21,880 nt of DNA from Minisyncoccota bacterium (GCA_028702045.1 JAQVPP010000004.1:1-21880); one strand, 5' to 3'; shown: positions 8,597 to 17,283, counted from the stretch's first letter. Made by a program: numbers and translations. Notes: generated by a model not told the origin, from the sequence alone.

Positions 8597-8625
8597 TTGA
8601 CAAAATTAATAAAATATGATATAGT
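8597..8625 (+). promoter_or_regulatory. Promoter for the 8685 small gene
   Basis: TTGACA (8597-8602), 17 bp and TATAGT (8620-8625) predict a start near 8632 and a leader of about 53 nt. The same -10 (TATAGT) and spacing occur before the 613 small gene. Confidence 0.75.
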
Positions 8626-8651
8626 AATATTAGTTTAAAAAATATCAAGAA

Positions 8652-8672
8652 TTCCTCGGCCTCACCGAGGAA
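8652..8672 (+). promoter_or_regulatory. Leader hairpin next to the ribosome binding site
   Basis: TTCCTCGG (8652-8659) pairs with CCGAGGAA (8665-8672) around the loop CCTCA. The Shine-Dalgarno AAGGAG (8673-8678) starts at the base of this stem. The coding hairpin at 8743-8764 has the same arms in opposite order (CCGAGG then CCTCGG), so each leader arm can also pair with the coding sequence. Confidence 0.6.
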
Positions 8673-8684
8673 AAGGAGTTAAAA

Positions 8685-8840
8685 ATGAATAATAAAGTAA
8701 AAGAGATGTGGATAACCTCTTCTGGCGACATAGTCGCCAAGACCGAGGATGGTTATTACCTCGGAGTTACTACCAATTTTTTCTTTTTTGAGAAAATCAG
8801 CCAAGAAAAGGCTGAGAAATTACTAAAAGAATCTCAATAA
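8685..8840 (+). CDS. Small hypothetical protein, 51 aa
   Basis: I do not recognise this protein. The ATG follows AAGGAG by six bases. The product reads M-N-N-K-V-K-E-M-W-I, then a short beta-forming stretch (G-D-I-V-A-K-T-E-D-G-Y-Y-L-G), four Phe in a row, and an amphipathic Lys/Glu helix to the C-terminus; it is soluble by appearance and could be a regulator or a chaperone-like mini-protein, but nothing shows which. Its single Trp is TGG. The coding sequence is tiled by hairpins: TGGCGAC/GTCGCCA with loop ATA (8723-8739), CCGAGG/CCTCGG (8743-8764) and TCAGCC/GGCTGA (8797-8815). It has a private promoter and a strong terminator starting one base after the stop, as a monocistronic unit between two accessory genes. 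Confidence 0.7.
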   Translation: MNNKVKEMWITSSGDIVAKTEDGYYLGVTTNFFFFEKISQEKAEKLLKESQ

Positions 8841-8861
8841 GGGGGGCAACCCCCTTTTTTT
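8841..8861 (+). terminator. Strong intrinsic terminator with GCAA tetraloop
   Basis: GGGGG (8841-8845), loop GCAA (a GNRA tetraloop) and CCCCC (8850-8854), then seven T. It begins right after the stop codon of the 8685 gene. Confidence 0.9.
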
Positions 8862-8863
8862 AT

Positions 8864-8892
8864 TTGACAAAACTTTTTTAATAATATATATT
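8864..8892 (+). promoter_or_regulatory. Strong promoter for the 8928 regulator gene
   Basis: Consensus TTGACA (8864-8869), 17 bp and TATATT (8887-8892), start near 8899, leader about 29 nt without a Shine-Dalgarno sequence. The -35 directly follows the T-tract of the previous terminator. Confidence 0.78.
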
Positions 8893-8927
8893 TCAATTAA
8901 CATAATAGGTAAATAATAATTGAAAAA

Positions 8928-10001
8928 ATGAATGTAAAAAGAATATATAAAGAAAAACTAGAGGAAAATGATACAGTACATCCAGGCAAGATATTATCTA
9001 CTGTATTATTGAAATATAATATAAATCAAAAAGAATTATCTTTGAGAATAGGTTTAACTAAAAAAGCAATTAATGAAATCATTAAAGGCAAAAACCCTAT
9101 TACTAAAAAAACTTCAGAAAAGTTAGAAAAAGTTTTTCCAATATCTGCTTCTTTTTGAGACAGTATTCAAGAAAAATACGATCTAAGTATTAAAAAGAAA
9201 AGCATCAAACAAGCTATACTTAAAGAAATAAAGGATTACAAAAAAGAAATAAACAAGGTATATGTTAATTTAACAGAGAATAACTTAATTCCAGAGATAA
9301 AGTTTATTCAGTCAAACTATCAAGAAATAGCCTTAAATATACATAGATTTTTTGGTATAAATTCTTTTAAATATATTAAAAATATTTACCAAGATATATT
9401 TAACAAAAACTTTAACAAAATTGATAAGTATTCCTTATCAGCTTGGATTAGATTAGGAGAAATGCAACTAATGGACAACATGATGTCTGATTGTAAACTA
9501 ATTCAAGTAAAAACCAAAATTCATTTAATAATTAAGCAATTAAAAAATTTAAAAAATATTGAATCACTTGAGAAAACTCTAGGTAAACTAGGGGTTCTTT
9601 TAGTATGTTTGCCAGATTTTAAAAATACAAACATTCAAAGTTATAGTAAATGAGTCAATAATAAGGTTTTGTTATTGATTAACTCAGAAAATATCAATGA
9701 GGATGATTTCTTTTTTAATATTATTTATCAAATAGTAAATATTATTAAGAATCAAAAAAAATCAATACACTATCATTTTATTAATTCAAAATATTCAAAA
9801 GAAAACATTTTGTTTTTAAGAAAAAAACTATTAAAAAACATTAAAAAAATAGATAATATTAGGGAATTTAATAGAATTGCCAAAGATTTTAAGGTTCCTA
9901 AACACATCCTTAAAAAAATTTGCTATAATATATGTAGCAAAGAATTAAAGCAAATACTTAATTCTAAACTCGAAAAACAAATAACATATATAAATATATA
10001 A
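8928..10001 (+). CDS. HigA-like HTH protein with degenerate ImmA/IrrE domain
   Basis: With two TGA read as Trp the frame gives 357 residues. The N-terminus (18-77) is a HigA-type XRE helix-turn-helix: H-P-G-K-I-L, then N-Q-K-E-L-S-L-R-I-G-L-T-K-K-A-I-N-E-I, then K-G-K-N-P-I-T and F-P-I-S-A-S-F-W (family: T-G-x-S-A-x-F-W). The remainder follows the layout of long HigA/ImmA proteins, including A-W-I-R-L-G-E (family W-L-R-L-G-E) and L-L-V-C-L-P (family G-I-x-L-V-x-V-P). In the metallopeptidase position the family F-H-E-x-G-H reads I-Y-Q-I-V-N (266-271), so both zinc His and the catalytic Glu are gone and peptidase activity is unlikely. No toxin partner is adjacent; the next gene starts one base after its stop. 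It is probably a DNA-binding sensor or a relic of a phage/toxin-antitoxin regulator. Confidence 0.8.
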
Positions 10002-10002
10002 T

Positions 10003-12921
10003 ATGGAAAACTTTCAAACTCTATATAACAAATTAAACAAAGAACAAAAGCAGGCAGTAGATACAATACAAGGCCCTGTTATAGTTAATGCTGGTCCTGG
10101 CACAGGCAAGACTCAGATGTTAAGTTTAAGGATAGTTAATATCTTAAAGAAAACTGACACTGATCCAGAAAATATATTAGCCTTAACCTTTACCAATGCT
10201 GGCGTAGTTTCTATGCGAGATAGACTTGCTTCTATTATAGGTAGTAGTGCATATAATATAGCCATAAATACCTTTCATGGATTTTGTAACGATGTTATTC
10301 AAAATAATCCAGAATATTTTCCAGAATATACAGAATCAAGCAATATAGATGATATTACAAAAATTAAATTAATTAACAATATTCTAGAAAAACTTCAATT
10401 AAAATATATATATAAAAATATAAAGGCTAAAGATATTGGTAGTATTATTGAGAAATTAAAACAAGAAAATGTTTCCTGACAAGACTTAAGAGATATATCA
10501 ATTAAAGCTAAAGACGATCTAAAAGAAGAAGATTATTATTATAAAAATCAAAAAGAAGGCCAGCCAAAAAAAATCAGAAAAGCCTACTGAGAAGATCAGA
10601 AGAAAATAGAAAAAAATATAGAACTTAGCTATATTTATGAAGAATATGAGAAAGCTTTAGAACAAAGTCATTTCTATGATTACAATGACATGATTTTGCT
10701 TGTTCTTAAGAAAATGAAAACAGAAAAATCTTTTTTACTTGATCTTCAAGAGCAATACCAGTATATATTAGTTGATGAGTTTCAGGACACAAACATGAGC
10801 CAATATGATCTTTTAACAACTTTAGCTAGTTATGATGATACTCCCAACCTATTTGTTGTTGGAGATACAAAGCAAGCTATATACAGATTCCAGGGAGCAA
10901 GCAACTATAACTTTATTAATTTTAAAGAAAGATTCAGTACGGCTGTGCAAGTTGATTTGGTTAATAATTATAGATCTACTCAATCAATTTTAGATTCTGC
11001 TTTTTCTTTAATCAATCAAGACAAAGAGCTAAAGAGTAATCAGGAGAAAGGAAAAAAAATACAAGTAATCAAAAATATTAATCAAAAACTAGAGGCTTTT
11101 TTTGTAGCTAAAAAAATTCAAGAACTAAACACAGATTTAAACAATATTGCAGTACTATATAGAAGTCATAAAGACAGTAAGGAATTAGTTGATATTTTAC
11201 AAAAACTCAACATTCCTTTTAATATTAAGGACAAAAACAGCATTTTCAACGATATTGATATTGAAAAATTTATTATCTTATTAAATACAATTGCAAATTA
11301 TGGTAATGACACATACCTAGCTAAAGCAATGCATCTAGATTTTTTAAACCTAAACGAGTTAGACATATACAAGATAATCAACAAGTTTTCAACCAATAAG
11401 TCAATTATAAACCTATATGACACAGACTATACAGACTTAAACTTAAAGGATATTGATGCAGTAGATACATTATTTAAAAACTTAAAATCTTGAAATCAAA
11501 AACTAAAAAATACTCCAATTAATGAGTTTATTCCTTTTATTATTAAAGAATCAGGTTTTTATGATTATTTATTTAAAAACACAAATGTTGTTGATAAATT
11601 AAACAAGCTTTCTTCTTTAATCAACCATGCTAAAGATAAGATAACAATTAATAAAACTTACTCATTAAAAGACTTTCTAGATGATATTGATATTGCTAAA
11701 CAGGAAGGTGTTGAGTGGAAAGTAAATGCTTTAGAATCCAAGGGAGTAAATTTAATGACTGCTCATGGTGCCAAAGGACTTGAGTTTGACTATGTCTTTA
11801 TTTTATCAGCTAATCAAGAATTTTGAGAAAACAAAAGAAACAATAGTACCATTGCACTTATTGATGAGGTAATAAAAGGGGATGATAAAGAAGAAAAAAT
11901 AGAAGATGAAAAAAGATTATTCTATGTTGGTCTAACCAGAGCTAAGCAAAATGTATTTATCTCATATTTATCTTTTAGAGATGAAAAAGCTTTAAATAAA
12001 AGTAAATTTATTCTAGAGATCAAGGAAGAATTAAAAGAAGAGATAGAGATAGATAATAAAGAAGAGTATGAGAAGTCTCACTTAGATTTTCAAGTTATTG
12101 AAAAGAGTAATTCTTTTATAGATAAAGAAATAGTCAAACAAAGATTTTTGGAAAAAGGGTTATCTCCTACAGCACTAAATAATTATTTATCTTGTCCATG
12201 ATCTTTCTTTTACAGAAACCTATTCCAAATTCCAGAATTTAAAAACGCCAATTTGTGCAAAGGTACTGCTATCCACACAGCAATTCAAAAAGCCTATGAA
12301 GAATATGCTAGAAATGGAAGTGTTACTGAGGATTTTTTCATTAAAGAATTCCAAAAAGCTTTAAACAAGCAACCTATTCTTAAAGAAGATTTTAATAAAA
12401 TCAAAGATGAATCAATAGAATCTTTAAGACAATATTTCCAAGAATATTCTGATGAGTTTAAAAAACCAGGACTCAATGAGTACAAGATTAAAGATGTGTT
12501 AATTGACAATATCCCTATAACAGGTACACTAGACAGAATTAACTTTATTCAAGATACAAGTAAAGTAGATGTTATTGACTTTAAGTCAGGTAAAACCAAA
12601 ACAGAGGGAGAGATAAGAGGCGCCACCAAATCAGATAATGGTAATTATTATAGGCAACTTATCTTTTATGCACTTTTATTAAAATATCATAATAATGGTA
12701 AATATATTTTTAATAAAGGTATTCTTGATTTTGTTGAGCCAAAAGAGACAGGGGAATTCGTAAAACATATCTTTGCAGATATTGACAGTCAAAAAATAAA
12801 AGAACTAGAGGAAATAATTAAAAAAACTTCTCAAGAAATTTTAAATCTAGATTTTTGAGATAAATACTGTGATGATCCAAATTGTCCTTATTGCAAGTTA
12901 AGGAAAATGATGAAAAAGTAA
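10003..12921 (+). CDS. UvrD/PcrA-family helicase fused to a RecB-type Fe-S nuclease
   Basis: Six TGA read as Trp join three broken frames into 972 residues. The helicase part shows Q-K-Q-A-V (Q motif, about 15-19), Walker A G-P-G-T-G-K-T (31-37), T-F-T-N-A, D-E-F-Q-D-T-N (258-264), V-G-D-x-K-Q-A-I-Y-R-F-Q-G-A, N-Y-R-S-T, M-T-A-H-G-A-K-G-L-E-F and R-L-F-Y-V-G-L-T-R-A. The C-terminal PD-(D/E)XK domain has G-T-A-I-H (754-758), G-T-L-D-R-I (Asp 844) and V-I-D-F-K-S-G-K (Asp 859, Lys 861). Cys 731, 956, 961 and 964 form the four-Cys Fe-S clasp seen in AddB and Cas4-like nucleases. So it should unwind and degrade DNA ends in recombinational repair, in the manner of AddA. It starts one base after the preceding stop and has no Shine-Dalgarno sequence. 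Confidence 0.9.
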
Positions 12922-12935
12922 AAAATTATAAAGAG

Positions 12936-12964
12936 TTTTTATTTTTTAAAAAATTTGATATACT
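12936..12964 (+). promoter_or_regulatory. Possible promoter for gatB
   Basis: A good -10 (TATACT, 12959-12964) has only a poor -35 (TTTTTA) 17 bp upstream. The start would be near 12971, 17 nt before the gatB ATG. Confidence 0.38.
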
Positions 12965-12987
12965 TAATCTAATTTAAACAAGAAAAC

Positions 12988-14496
12988 ATGGAACAAGTAT
13001 CAAAAGAGTTACGAGATAAATATATACCTACTATTGGATTAGAAATACACATGGAGCAAAACACAAAAACAAAGATGTTTTGTTCTTGTAAAAATGATCC
13101 TGATGCAAAACCAAATGAACATACATGTCCAGTATGTTTAGGCCATCCAGGTACTTTACCTGTAATAAACAAACAGGCTTGCTATAATATAGTTAAGCTT
13201 GGCTTGTCTTTAGGTTGCGATATTTCTAAGGTAGCCTCTTTTGATAGGAAAAATTATTTTTACCCAGATTTACCAAAAGCATATCAAATTACTCAATTAT
13301 TTGAGCCATTTTGTCTAAACGGATCTTTACCTATATGTTTATCAGATGATGAAGTTAAGTTAATTGAGTTAGAGCGTATTCATCAAGAAGAAGATACAGG
13401 CAAGTCTTTGCACACAAATGTTAAGACATCTACCTTGCTTGATTATAACAGGGCAGGTGTTCCTTTGATGGAATTAGTTACTAAACCAGTATTACATAAT
13501 GGTAAAGATGTAAAGAATTTTGGAGAAACACTTCAGTTACTTTTAAGAACTTTAGAAATATCTGATGCTAATATGGAAAAGGGTCAAATGAGAATAGAAG
13601 TCAACTTAAGCATCATGGAAAAGAATTTGGCAAATAAAGGAAAGCTAGGCACAAAAGTAGAAGTTAAAAATATCAACTCCTTTAGAGCAGCCGAAAAAGC
13701 AGTAGAGTATGAGATCAATAGACAAATAATAGCTTTAGAAAATAATGAGAAAATTATTCAAGAAACCAGAGGCTGAGATGATGTTAATGAGAAAACAGTA
13801 TCACAGAGAACCAAAGAAGGTTCAGCTGATTACAGATATTTCCCAGACCCAGATCTTCCAGAGATTCATGTTCATTCAACTGATGATAGTTTGTTTGATT
13901 TAGATGAGATAAAAGCAACCTTACCAGAACTACCTTGGGAATTACGCAAGCGTCTAGAAGAAGAATATTCTCTTAAAGGCATAAAGGCAGTTTTATTTTT
14001 AAATAACAAACCTCTTTTAAATTTTTTTGAAAAAGTTGTTTCAGAGTTATCTGCATTATCAGACAAACCAAAAGAAGAAGTAATCAATATTTCATATAAT
14101 TATATTACATCTACATTGCCTGGAATTTTAACAAAAAACAATTTAACTTTAGAAGAAACTGATTTACCTGCTAATCATTTTGCCACCCTCTTAAATTATG
14201 TATTAAAAGATGAGATATCATCCAATTCAGCTAAAAAGGTTATAGAGATAATGATGGAAACTAAAAAAGACCCAGAAGAAATCATAAATGAAAACAACTT
14301 AAAACAAGTAGTAGATATGTCAGCTATTGAAAGTATTGTGGATATTGTGTTAAAAAACAATACAAAGGCAGTAGAGGAGTACAGGCAAGGAAAAGAAAAT
14401 TCAATACAGTTCTTAATGGGAATGGTAATGAAAGAATCAAAGGGTACTGCTAATCCCCAGATAGTAATTAAGATGCTAAAAGATAAGTTAAGTTAA
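12988..14496 (+). CDS. gatB: Aspartyl/glutamyl-tRNA amidotransferase subunit B
   Basis: GatB carries the kinase and transamidation site of GatCAB, which converts Glu-tRNA(Gln) or Asp-tRNA(Asn) to the amides. At 502 residues (one TGA = Trp 263) it is full length. Motifs: T-I-G-L-E-I-H at the start, the zinc motif C-S-C then C-P-V-C-L-G-H-P-G, R-K-N-Y-F-Y-P-D-L-P-K-A-Y-Q-I-T-Q, E-E-D-T-G-K, D-Y-N-R-A-G-V-P-L-M-E-L-V-T, Q-E-T-R-G-W, D-Y-R-Y-F-P-D-P-D-L-P, and a C-terminal YqeY-like tail ending near A-N-P-Q-I-V. GatA and GatC are not adjacent. Its presence suggests Gln-tRNA (or Asn-tRNA) is made indirectly. No Shine-Dalgarno sequence. Confidence 0.96.
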
Positions 14497-14537
14497 TTTT
14501 GAAAAAAGAAATATGTATATATTTCTTTTTTAATTAT

Positions 14538-14566
14538 TTGACATTTTTTATATTTAATGTTATTGT
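14538..14566 (+). promoter_or_regulatory. Promoter for the 14600 small gene
   Basis: TTGACA (14538-14543), 17 bp and TATTGT (14561-14566) predict a start near 14573 and a leader of about 27 nt. Confidence 0.68.
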
Positions 14567-14599
14567 ATAAATATATAAATTTTCCCAAAGGAGGGAGAC

Positions 14600-14956
14600 A
14601 TGATAAAAAATTATTTTCTCCCTGAAAATTTGGGAGAATCATGTTGTTTATGGAGGGACGATAAGGGCAATTGCCCTGAACATTGTCCTTTCCTTCATAT
14701 ATGCCTCGATTACCCTCCTAGTGAGGTTAAAATTGAGGCCTTATTTCATATTTTTGAAAAACCTAACAATAAGGTTTTTCAAAGGTGTGAAGCATGTTCT
14801 TATTCCAGGCCTTCCTGGAAGACAGGATATGCTTATTATTGTAAAAAAAATTATACATATCACCCAGAAAAAGGCGGGTGTTATGTAAAGAAGCTTACCC
14901 CAAAAAAGGAGGAAAAAGAAACGTCCTGGGCAGAGAAGGCGGGACTTATGGGGTAA
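14600..14956 (+). CDS. Small Cys-rich protein of unknown family
   Basis: I do not recognise this 118-residue protein. It has nine Cys (15, 16, 25, 29, 35, 63, 66, 81, 94) and several His, in two groups: C-C-x8-C-x3-C-x5-C and C-x2-C-x14-C-x12-C. This suggests a zinc- or Fe-S-binding mini-protein, cytoplasmic since no signal is seen. The ATG follows AAGGAGG by five bases; TCCC (14583-14586) can pair with GGGA (14593-14596) across the Shine-Dalgarno sequence. All three Trp are TGG. Most of the coding sequence is made of hairpins: 14616-14622/14632-14638, the palindrome 14664-14677 inside an outer stem 14654-14659/14685-14690, 14704-14711/14731-14738 (one G-U), 14753-14763/14773-14783, 14790-14834 with core 14803-14809/14814-14820, 14854-14865/14876-14887, and 14895-14901/14950-14956. 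Monocistronic, convergent with uvrB. Confidence 0.75.
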   Translation: MIKNYFLPENLGESCCLWRDDKGNCPEHCPFLHICLDYPPSEVKIEALFHIFEKPNNKVFQRCEACSYSRPSWKTGYAYYCKKNYTYHPEKGGCYVKKLTPKKEEKETSWAEKAGLMG

Positions 14957-14995
14957 AAAAATGTCCTCGGAAAACCAAGGGCATTTTTTATTTAT
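14957..14995 (+). terminator. Intrinsic terminator of the 14600 gene
   Basis: AAAAATGTCCT (14957-14967) pairs with AGGGCATTTTT (14978-14988) with one G-U, loop CGGAAAACCA, then T-rich sequence. The T-tract overlaps the stop codon of the convergent uvrB gene (14988-14990). Confidence 0.82.
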
Positions 14996-16931
14996 AGAAT
15001 CTTTCTAGTTCATCTCTTAACTTAGCTGCTTTTTCAAAATCTCATTCTTTTATAGCTTTATTTAATTCTTTTTGTAAATAATTTATTATTTTTTCATCTT
15101 TTGGTATTTTTTCAATTTTTGTTTCTGTTTGAGTTATTTTCTTTTTTATAGTTTCAGATGTGATATTATGTTTTTTATTATATTCTTCTTGTATCTTTCT
15201 TCTTCTATTTGTTTCATCGATTGTTTCTTGTATTGATTTAGTTACTTTATCAGCATATAAGATAGCTTTACCATCTTTGTTTCTTGCTGCTCTACCAATA
15301 GCTTGAAGTATTGATGTTTTATTTCTTAAAAAACCTTCTTTATCTGCATCAAGCATAGCTACTATAGATACCTCAGGAATATCAAGGCCTTCTCGTAATA
15401 AATTGATACCTATTACAGCATCTATTTTCCCATTTCTTAGTTTTTCTAAAATCTTAGGTCTTTCAAGTGGTTTAATTTCAGAATGTATATATTCTACTTT
15501 AAAGTTTCTTTGTTTTAGATACCTAGTTAAGTTTTCAGAAGATCTTTTGGTTAAAGTTAAAATTAATGTTTTTTCTTTTTTCTCAGCTTGCTTTTCCAAT
15601 TCTTTGATTATATCTTCAACTTGTGTCTTACATGGCCTTACTTCTATTTCTGGGTCAAGTATACCAGTAGGCCTAATGATTTGCTCTACTAAATTAGTTT
15701 CTGATTTCTCAACCTCATATTCAGAAGGAGTAGCAGATGTATATATTATTTTATCTACTTTATTTTCAAACTCCTTAAACTTAAGTGGCCTATTTTCTAT
15801 AGCACTAGGCAACCTAAATCCATGCTCAACCAAAGTTTCTTTTCTTTTCTTATTTCCCATATACATTCCCTTTAGTTGGGGGATACCTATATGAGATTCA
15901 TCTAGAATAATTAAGTAATCTTTAAAAGAATAGATAAAGTGATCAAGTAGAGAATAAGGAGTATCACCTTTTTTTCTAAAAGATAAGTGCAGTGAGTAAT
16001 TTTCAATTCCAGGACAATATCCCATTTCTTTTAGCAGGGCCAAATCATAATTAGTGATTCTTTTTAATCTCTCATACTCTAGTATTTGTTTATTTTTTTT
16101 AAAAAAATTTAATCTTTCTTTAAGCTCTTTTTCTATTTCAATAATAGCTAAATTAAGCTTATCTTTTTCAGTAACAAATAGTTTTGCAGGGAAAAGATCG
16201 TATGTATCTAGATTAGATACATCTTTATTGTTTTTTAAATAATTCTTTTTTAAATTAATTTTATTAATCTTATTATTTTGTATATCTATTTCTAAAACAT
16301 TATGTCCAGTAGAAACAAATATTTCTAAAACATCCTCCCTAAACCTAAAAGTACCTGGTTTTAGTTCCAAGTTATTTTTTTTATATTGTAAAAAAACTAA
16401 TTTTTTACTAATATCTCTTCTTTGTATAGGGTCATTTTTTCTAAAAACATGTTTCATGTTTTCAAATATTTTTGGATTACCCAAATCATAAATAGCAGAT
16501 ACAGAGGCAATAACAATAACATCTCTACCAGTAAGTATACTATTTACTGCACTGGCTCTCATTTGCTCTATTTCTTGATTTATTTTTGCATCTTTTTCAA
16601 TATATTTATCTACACTAGGTAAATATGCTTCTGGTTGGTAATAATCATAAAAACTAATAAAGTATTCAACTTTATTTTCTGGAAAAAAGTTTTTAAATTC
16701 TTCATACAATTGTGCAGCCAAAGTTTTATTAGGGGAAATGATTAAGGTAGGTAATTGTGTTTTTTCAATTACATTAGCCAAGGTATATGTTTTACCAGAA
16801 CCTGTGATACCAAGTAATGTTTGATGTTTTTCATTTTTACTTAAACCACTAACCAATTTATCTATGGCTTGTTGTTGGTCTCCCTTAGGACTATATTCTG
16901 AAACTAATTTTAAATTCATATTATTTTTCAT
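14988..16931 (-). CDS. uvrB: Excinuclease ABC subunit B
   Basis: UvrB is the helicase-like damage verifier of nucleotide excision repair. The minus-strand frame gives 647 residues when the TGA at codon 630 is read as Trp; without that, it would stop inside the C-terminal UVR domain. Motifs: G-I-T-G-S-G-K-T (41-48, Walker A), the damage-probing beta hairpin Y-Y-Q-P-E-A-Y-L-P-S-V-D (98-109) and I-E-K-D-A-K-I-N, L-R-E-G-L-D-I-P-E-V, A-I-G-R-A-A-R-N, and the UVR helix E-W-D-F-E-K-A-A-K-L-R-D-E-L. ATG at 16931 or at 16919 (Met 5) are both possible; no Shine-Dalgarno sequence supports either. The predicted -10 ends eight bases before the first ATG, so the mRNA may be leaderless. Only one Trp in the whole protein, and it is TGA. 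Confidence 0.97.
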
Positions 16932-16938
16932 ATATTTT

Positions 16939-16967
16939 ATTATATCACATATTTAATATATCTAAAA
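16939..16967 (-). promoter_or_regulatory. Promoter for uvrB, probably leaderless
   Basis: On the minus strand, TTTTAG (16967-16962), 17 bp and a perfect TATAAT (16944-16939). The start would fall about at the A of the ATG (16931). It is back to back with the plus-strand promoter at 16971. Confidence 0.55.
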
Positions 16968-16970
16968 GTA

Positions 16971-16999
16971 TTTACAAGTAAGTTATTTTATGATAACAT
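16971..16999 (+). promoter_or_regulatory. Promoter for the SD-rich short transcript
   Basis: TTTACA (16971-16976), 17 bp and TAACAT (16994-16999) predict a start near 17005. Confidence 0.58.
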
Positions 17000-17026
17000 A
17001 TTAAGGATGATGACGTCCGATTTTTA

Positions 17027-17050
17027 TTCTTCCTCCAAAAGGAGGAAGAA
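17027..17050 (+). promoter_or_regulatory. Anti-SD/SD hairpin
   Basis: TTCTTCCTCC (17027-17036) and GGAGGAAGAA (17041-17050) form a perfect 10-bp stem with loop AAAA, about 20 nt into the predicted transcript. The CCTCC arm could alternatively pair with any of the three downstream GGAGG sites. No T-tract follows, so it is not a terminator. Confidence 0.7.
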
Positions 17051-17158
17051 AGAAAGGAGGATATTCTTGTGATTATTTCCTTTATAATTAACGAAAGGAG
17101 GTGATCCATAATCTAATCCACACGGGAAGGAGGTGGATATATAGAAAAGTTTTATTTT

Positions 17159-17202
17159 GCAGCATGATATTGCTAAAAATTTCATGCTGCTTTTTATTTT
17201 TT
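17159..17202 (+). terminator. Intrinsic terminator of the SD-rich transcript
   Basis: GCAGCATGA (17159-17167) pairs perfectly with TCATGCTGC (17182-17190) around a 14-nt loop, followed by TTTTTATTTTTT. Confidence 0.88.
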
Positions 17203-17217
17203 AAAAAAACTATTTCA

Positions 17218-17246
17218 TTTGCATTTTTTCTATGTTGCGTTATATT
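17218..17246 (+). promoter_or_regulatory. Promoter for the 17284 small gene
   Basis: TTTGCA (17218-17223), 17 bp and TATATT (17241-17246), start near 17253, leader about 31 nt. Confidence 0.6.
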
Positions 17247-17283
17247 ATTAATAAGTACATTATTTCTTTGAAAGGAGGAAAAT

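Larger units (their letters stand above)
17005..17202 (+). ncRNA. Short Shine-Dalgarno-rich transcript, probable non-coding or leader RNA
   Basis: Between a promoter and a strong terminator lies a transcript of about 195 nt with no convincing ORF. It contains GGAGG-type sequences at 17041, 17054-17060 (AAAGGAGG), 17094-17101 and 17127-17133, and a 10-bp hairpin TTCTTCCTCC/GGAGGAAGAA (17027-17050, loop AAAA) whose 5' arm is an anti-Shine-Dalgarno sequence. GAAAGGAGGTGATCC at 17093-17107 is a perfect 15-nt complement of the canonical 16S rRNA 3' tail. The only ORF with a start at normal distance is GTG 17069, encoding 15 residues if TGA is Trp (11 if stop). After the other two Shine-Dalgarno sites the next codons are ATA-ATC-TAA and ATA-TAG. 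It could be a ribosome-binding RNA, a regulatory RNA, or a set of micro-ORFs. This function is inference. Confidence 0.55.

Noticed and set aside
8928..10001. A complete HigBA toxin-antitoxin pair
   Set aside because: No HigB-like toxin ORF is present on either side; only the HigA-type HTH with a long C-terminal domain.
15403..15894. 163-residue plus-strand ORF inside uvrB
   Set aside because: Antisense shadow of a clearly conserved uvrB; Ser/Leu/Phe-rich composition is typical of antisense frames.
17093..17107. Remnant of a 16S rRNA gene 3' end on the minus strand
   Set aside because: Only the 15-nt tail complement matches; the following bases do not resemble the conserved 16S helix 45 region, so an SD-type element is the better reading.
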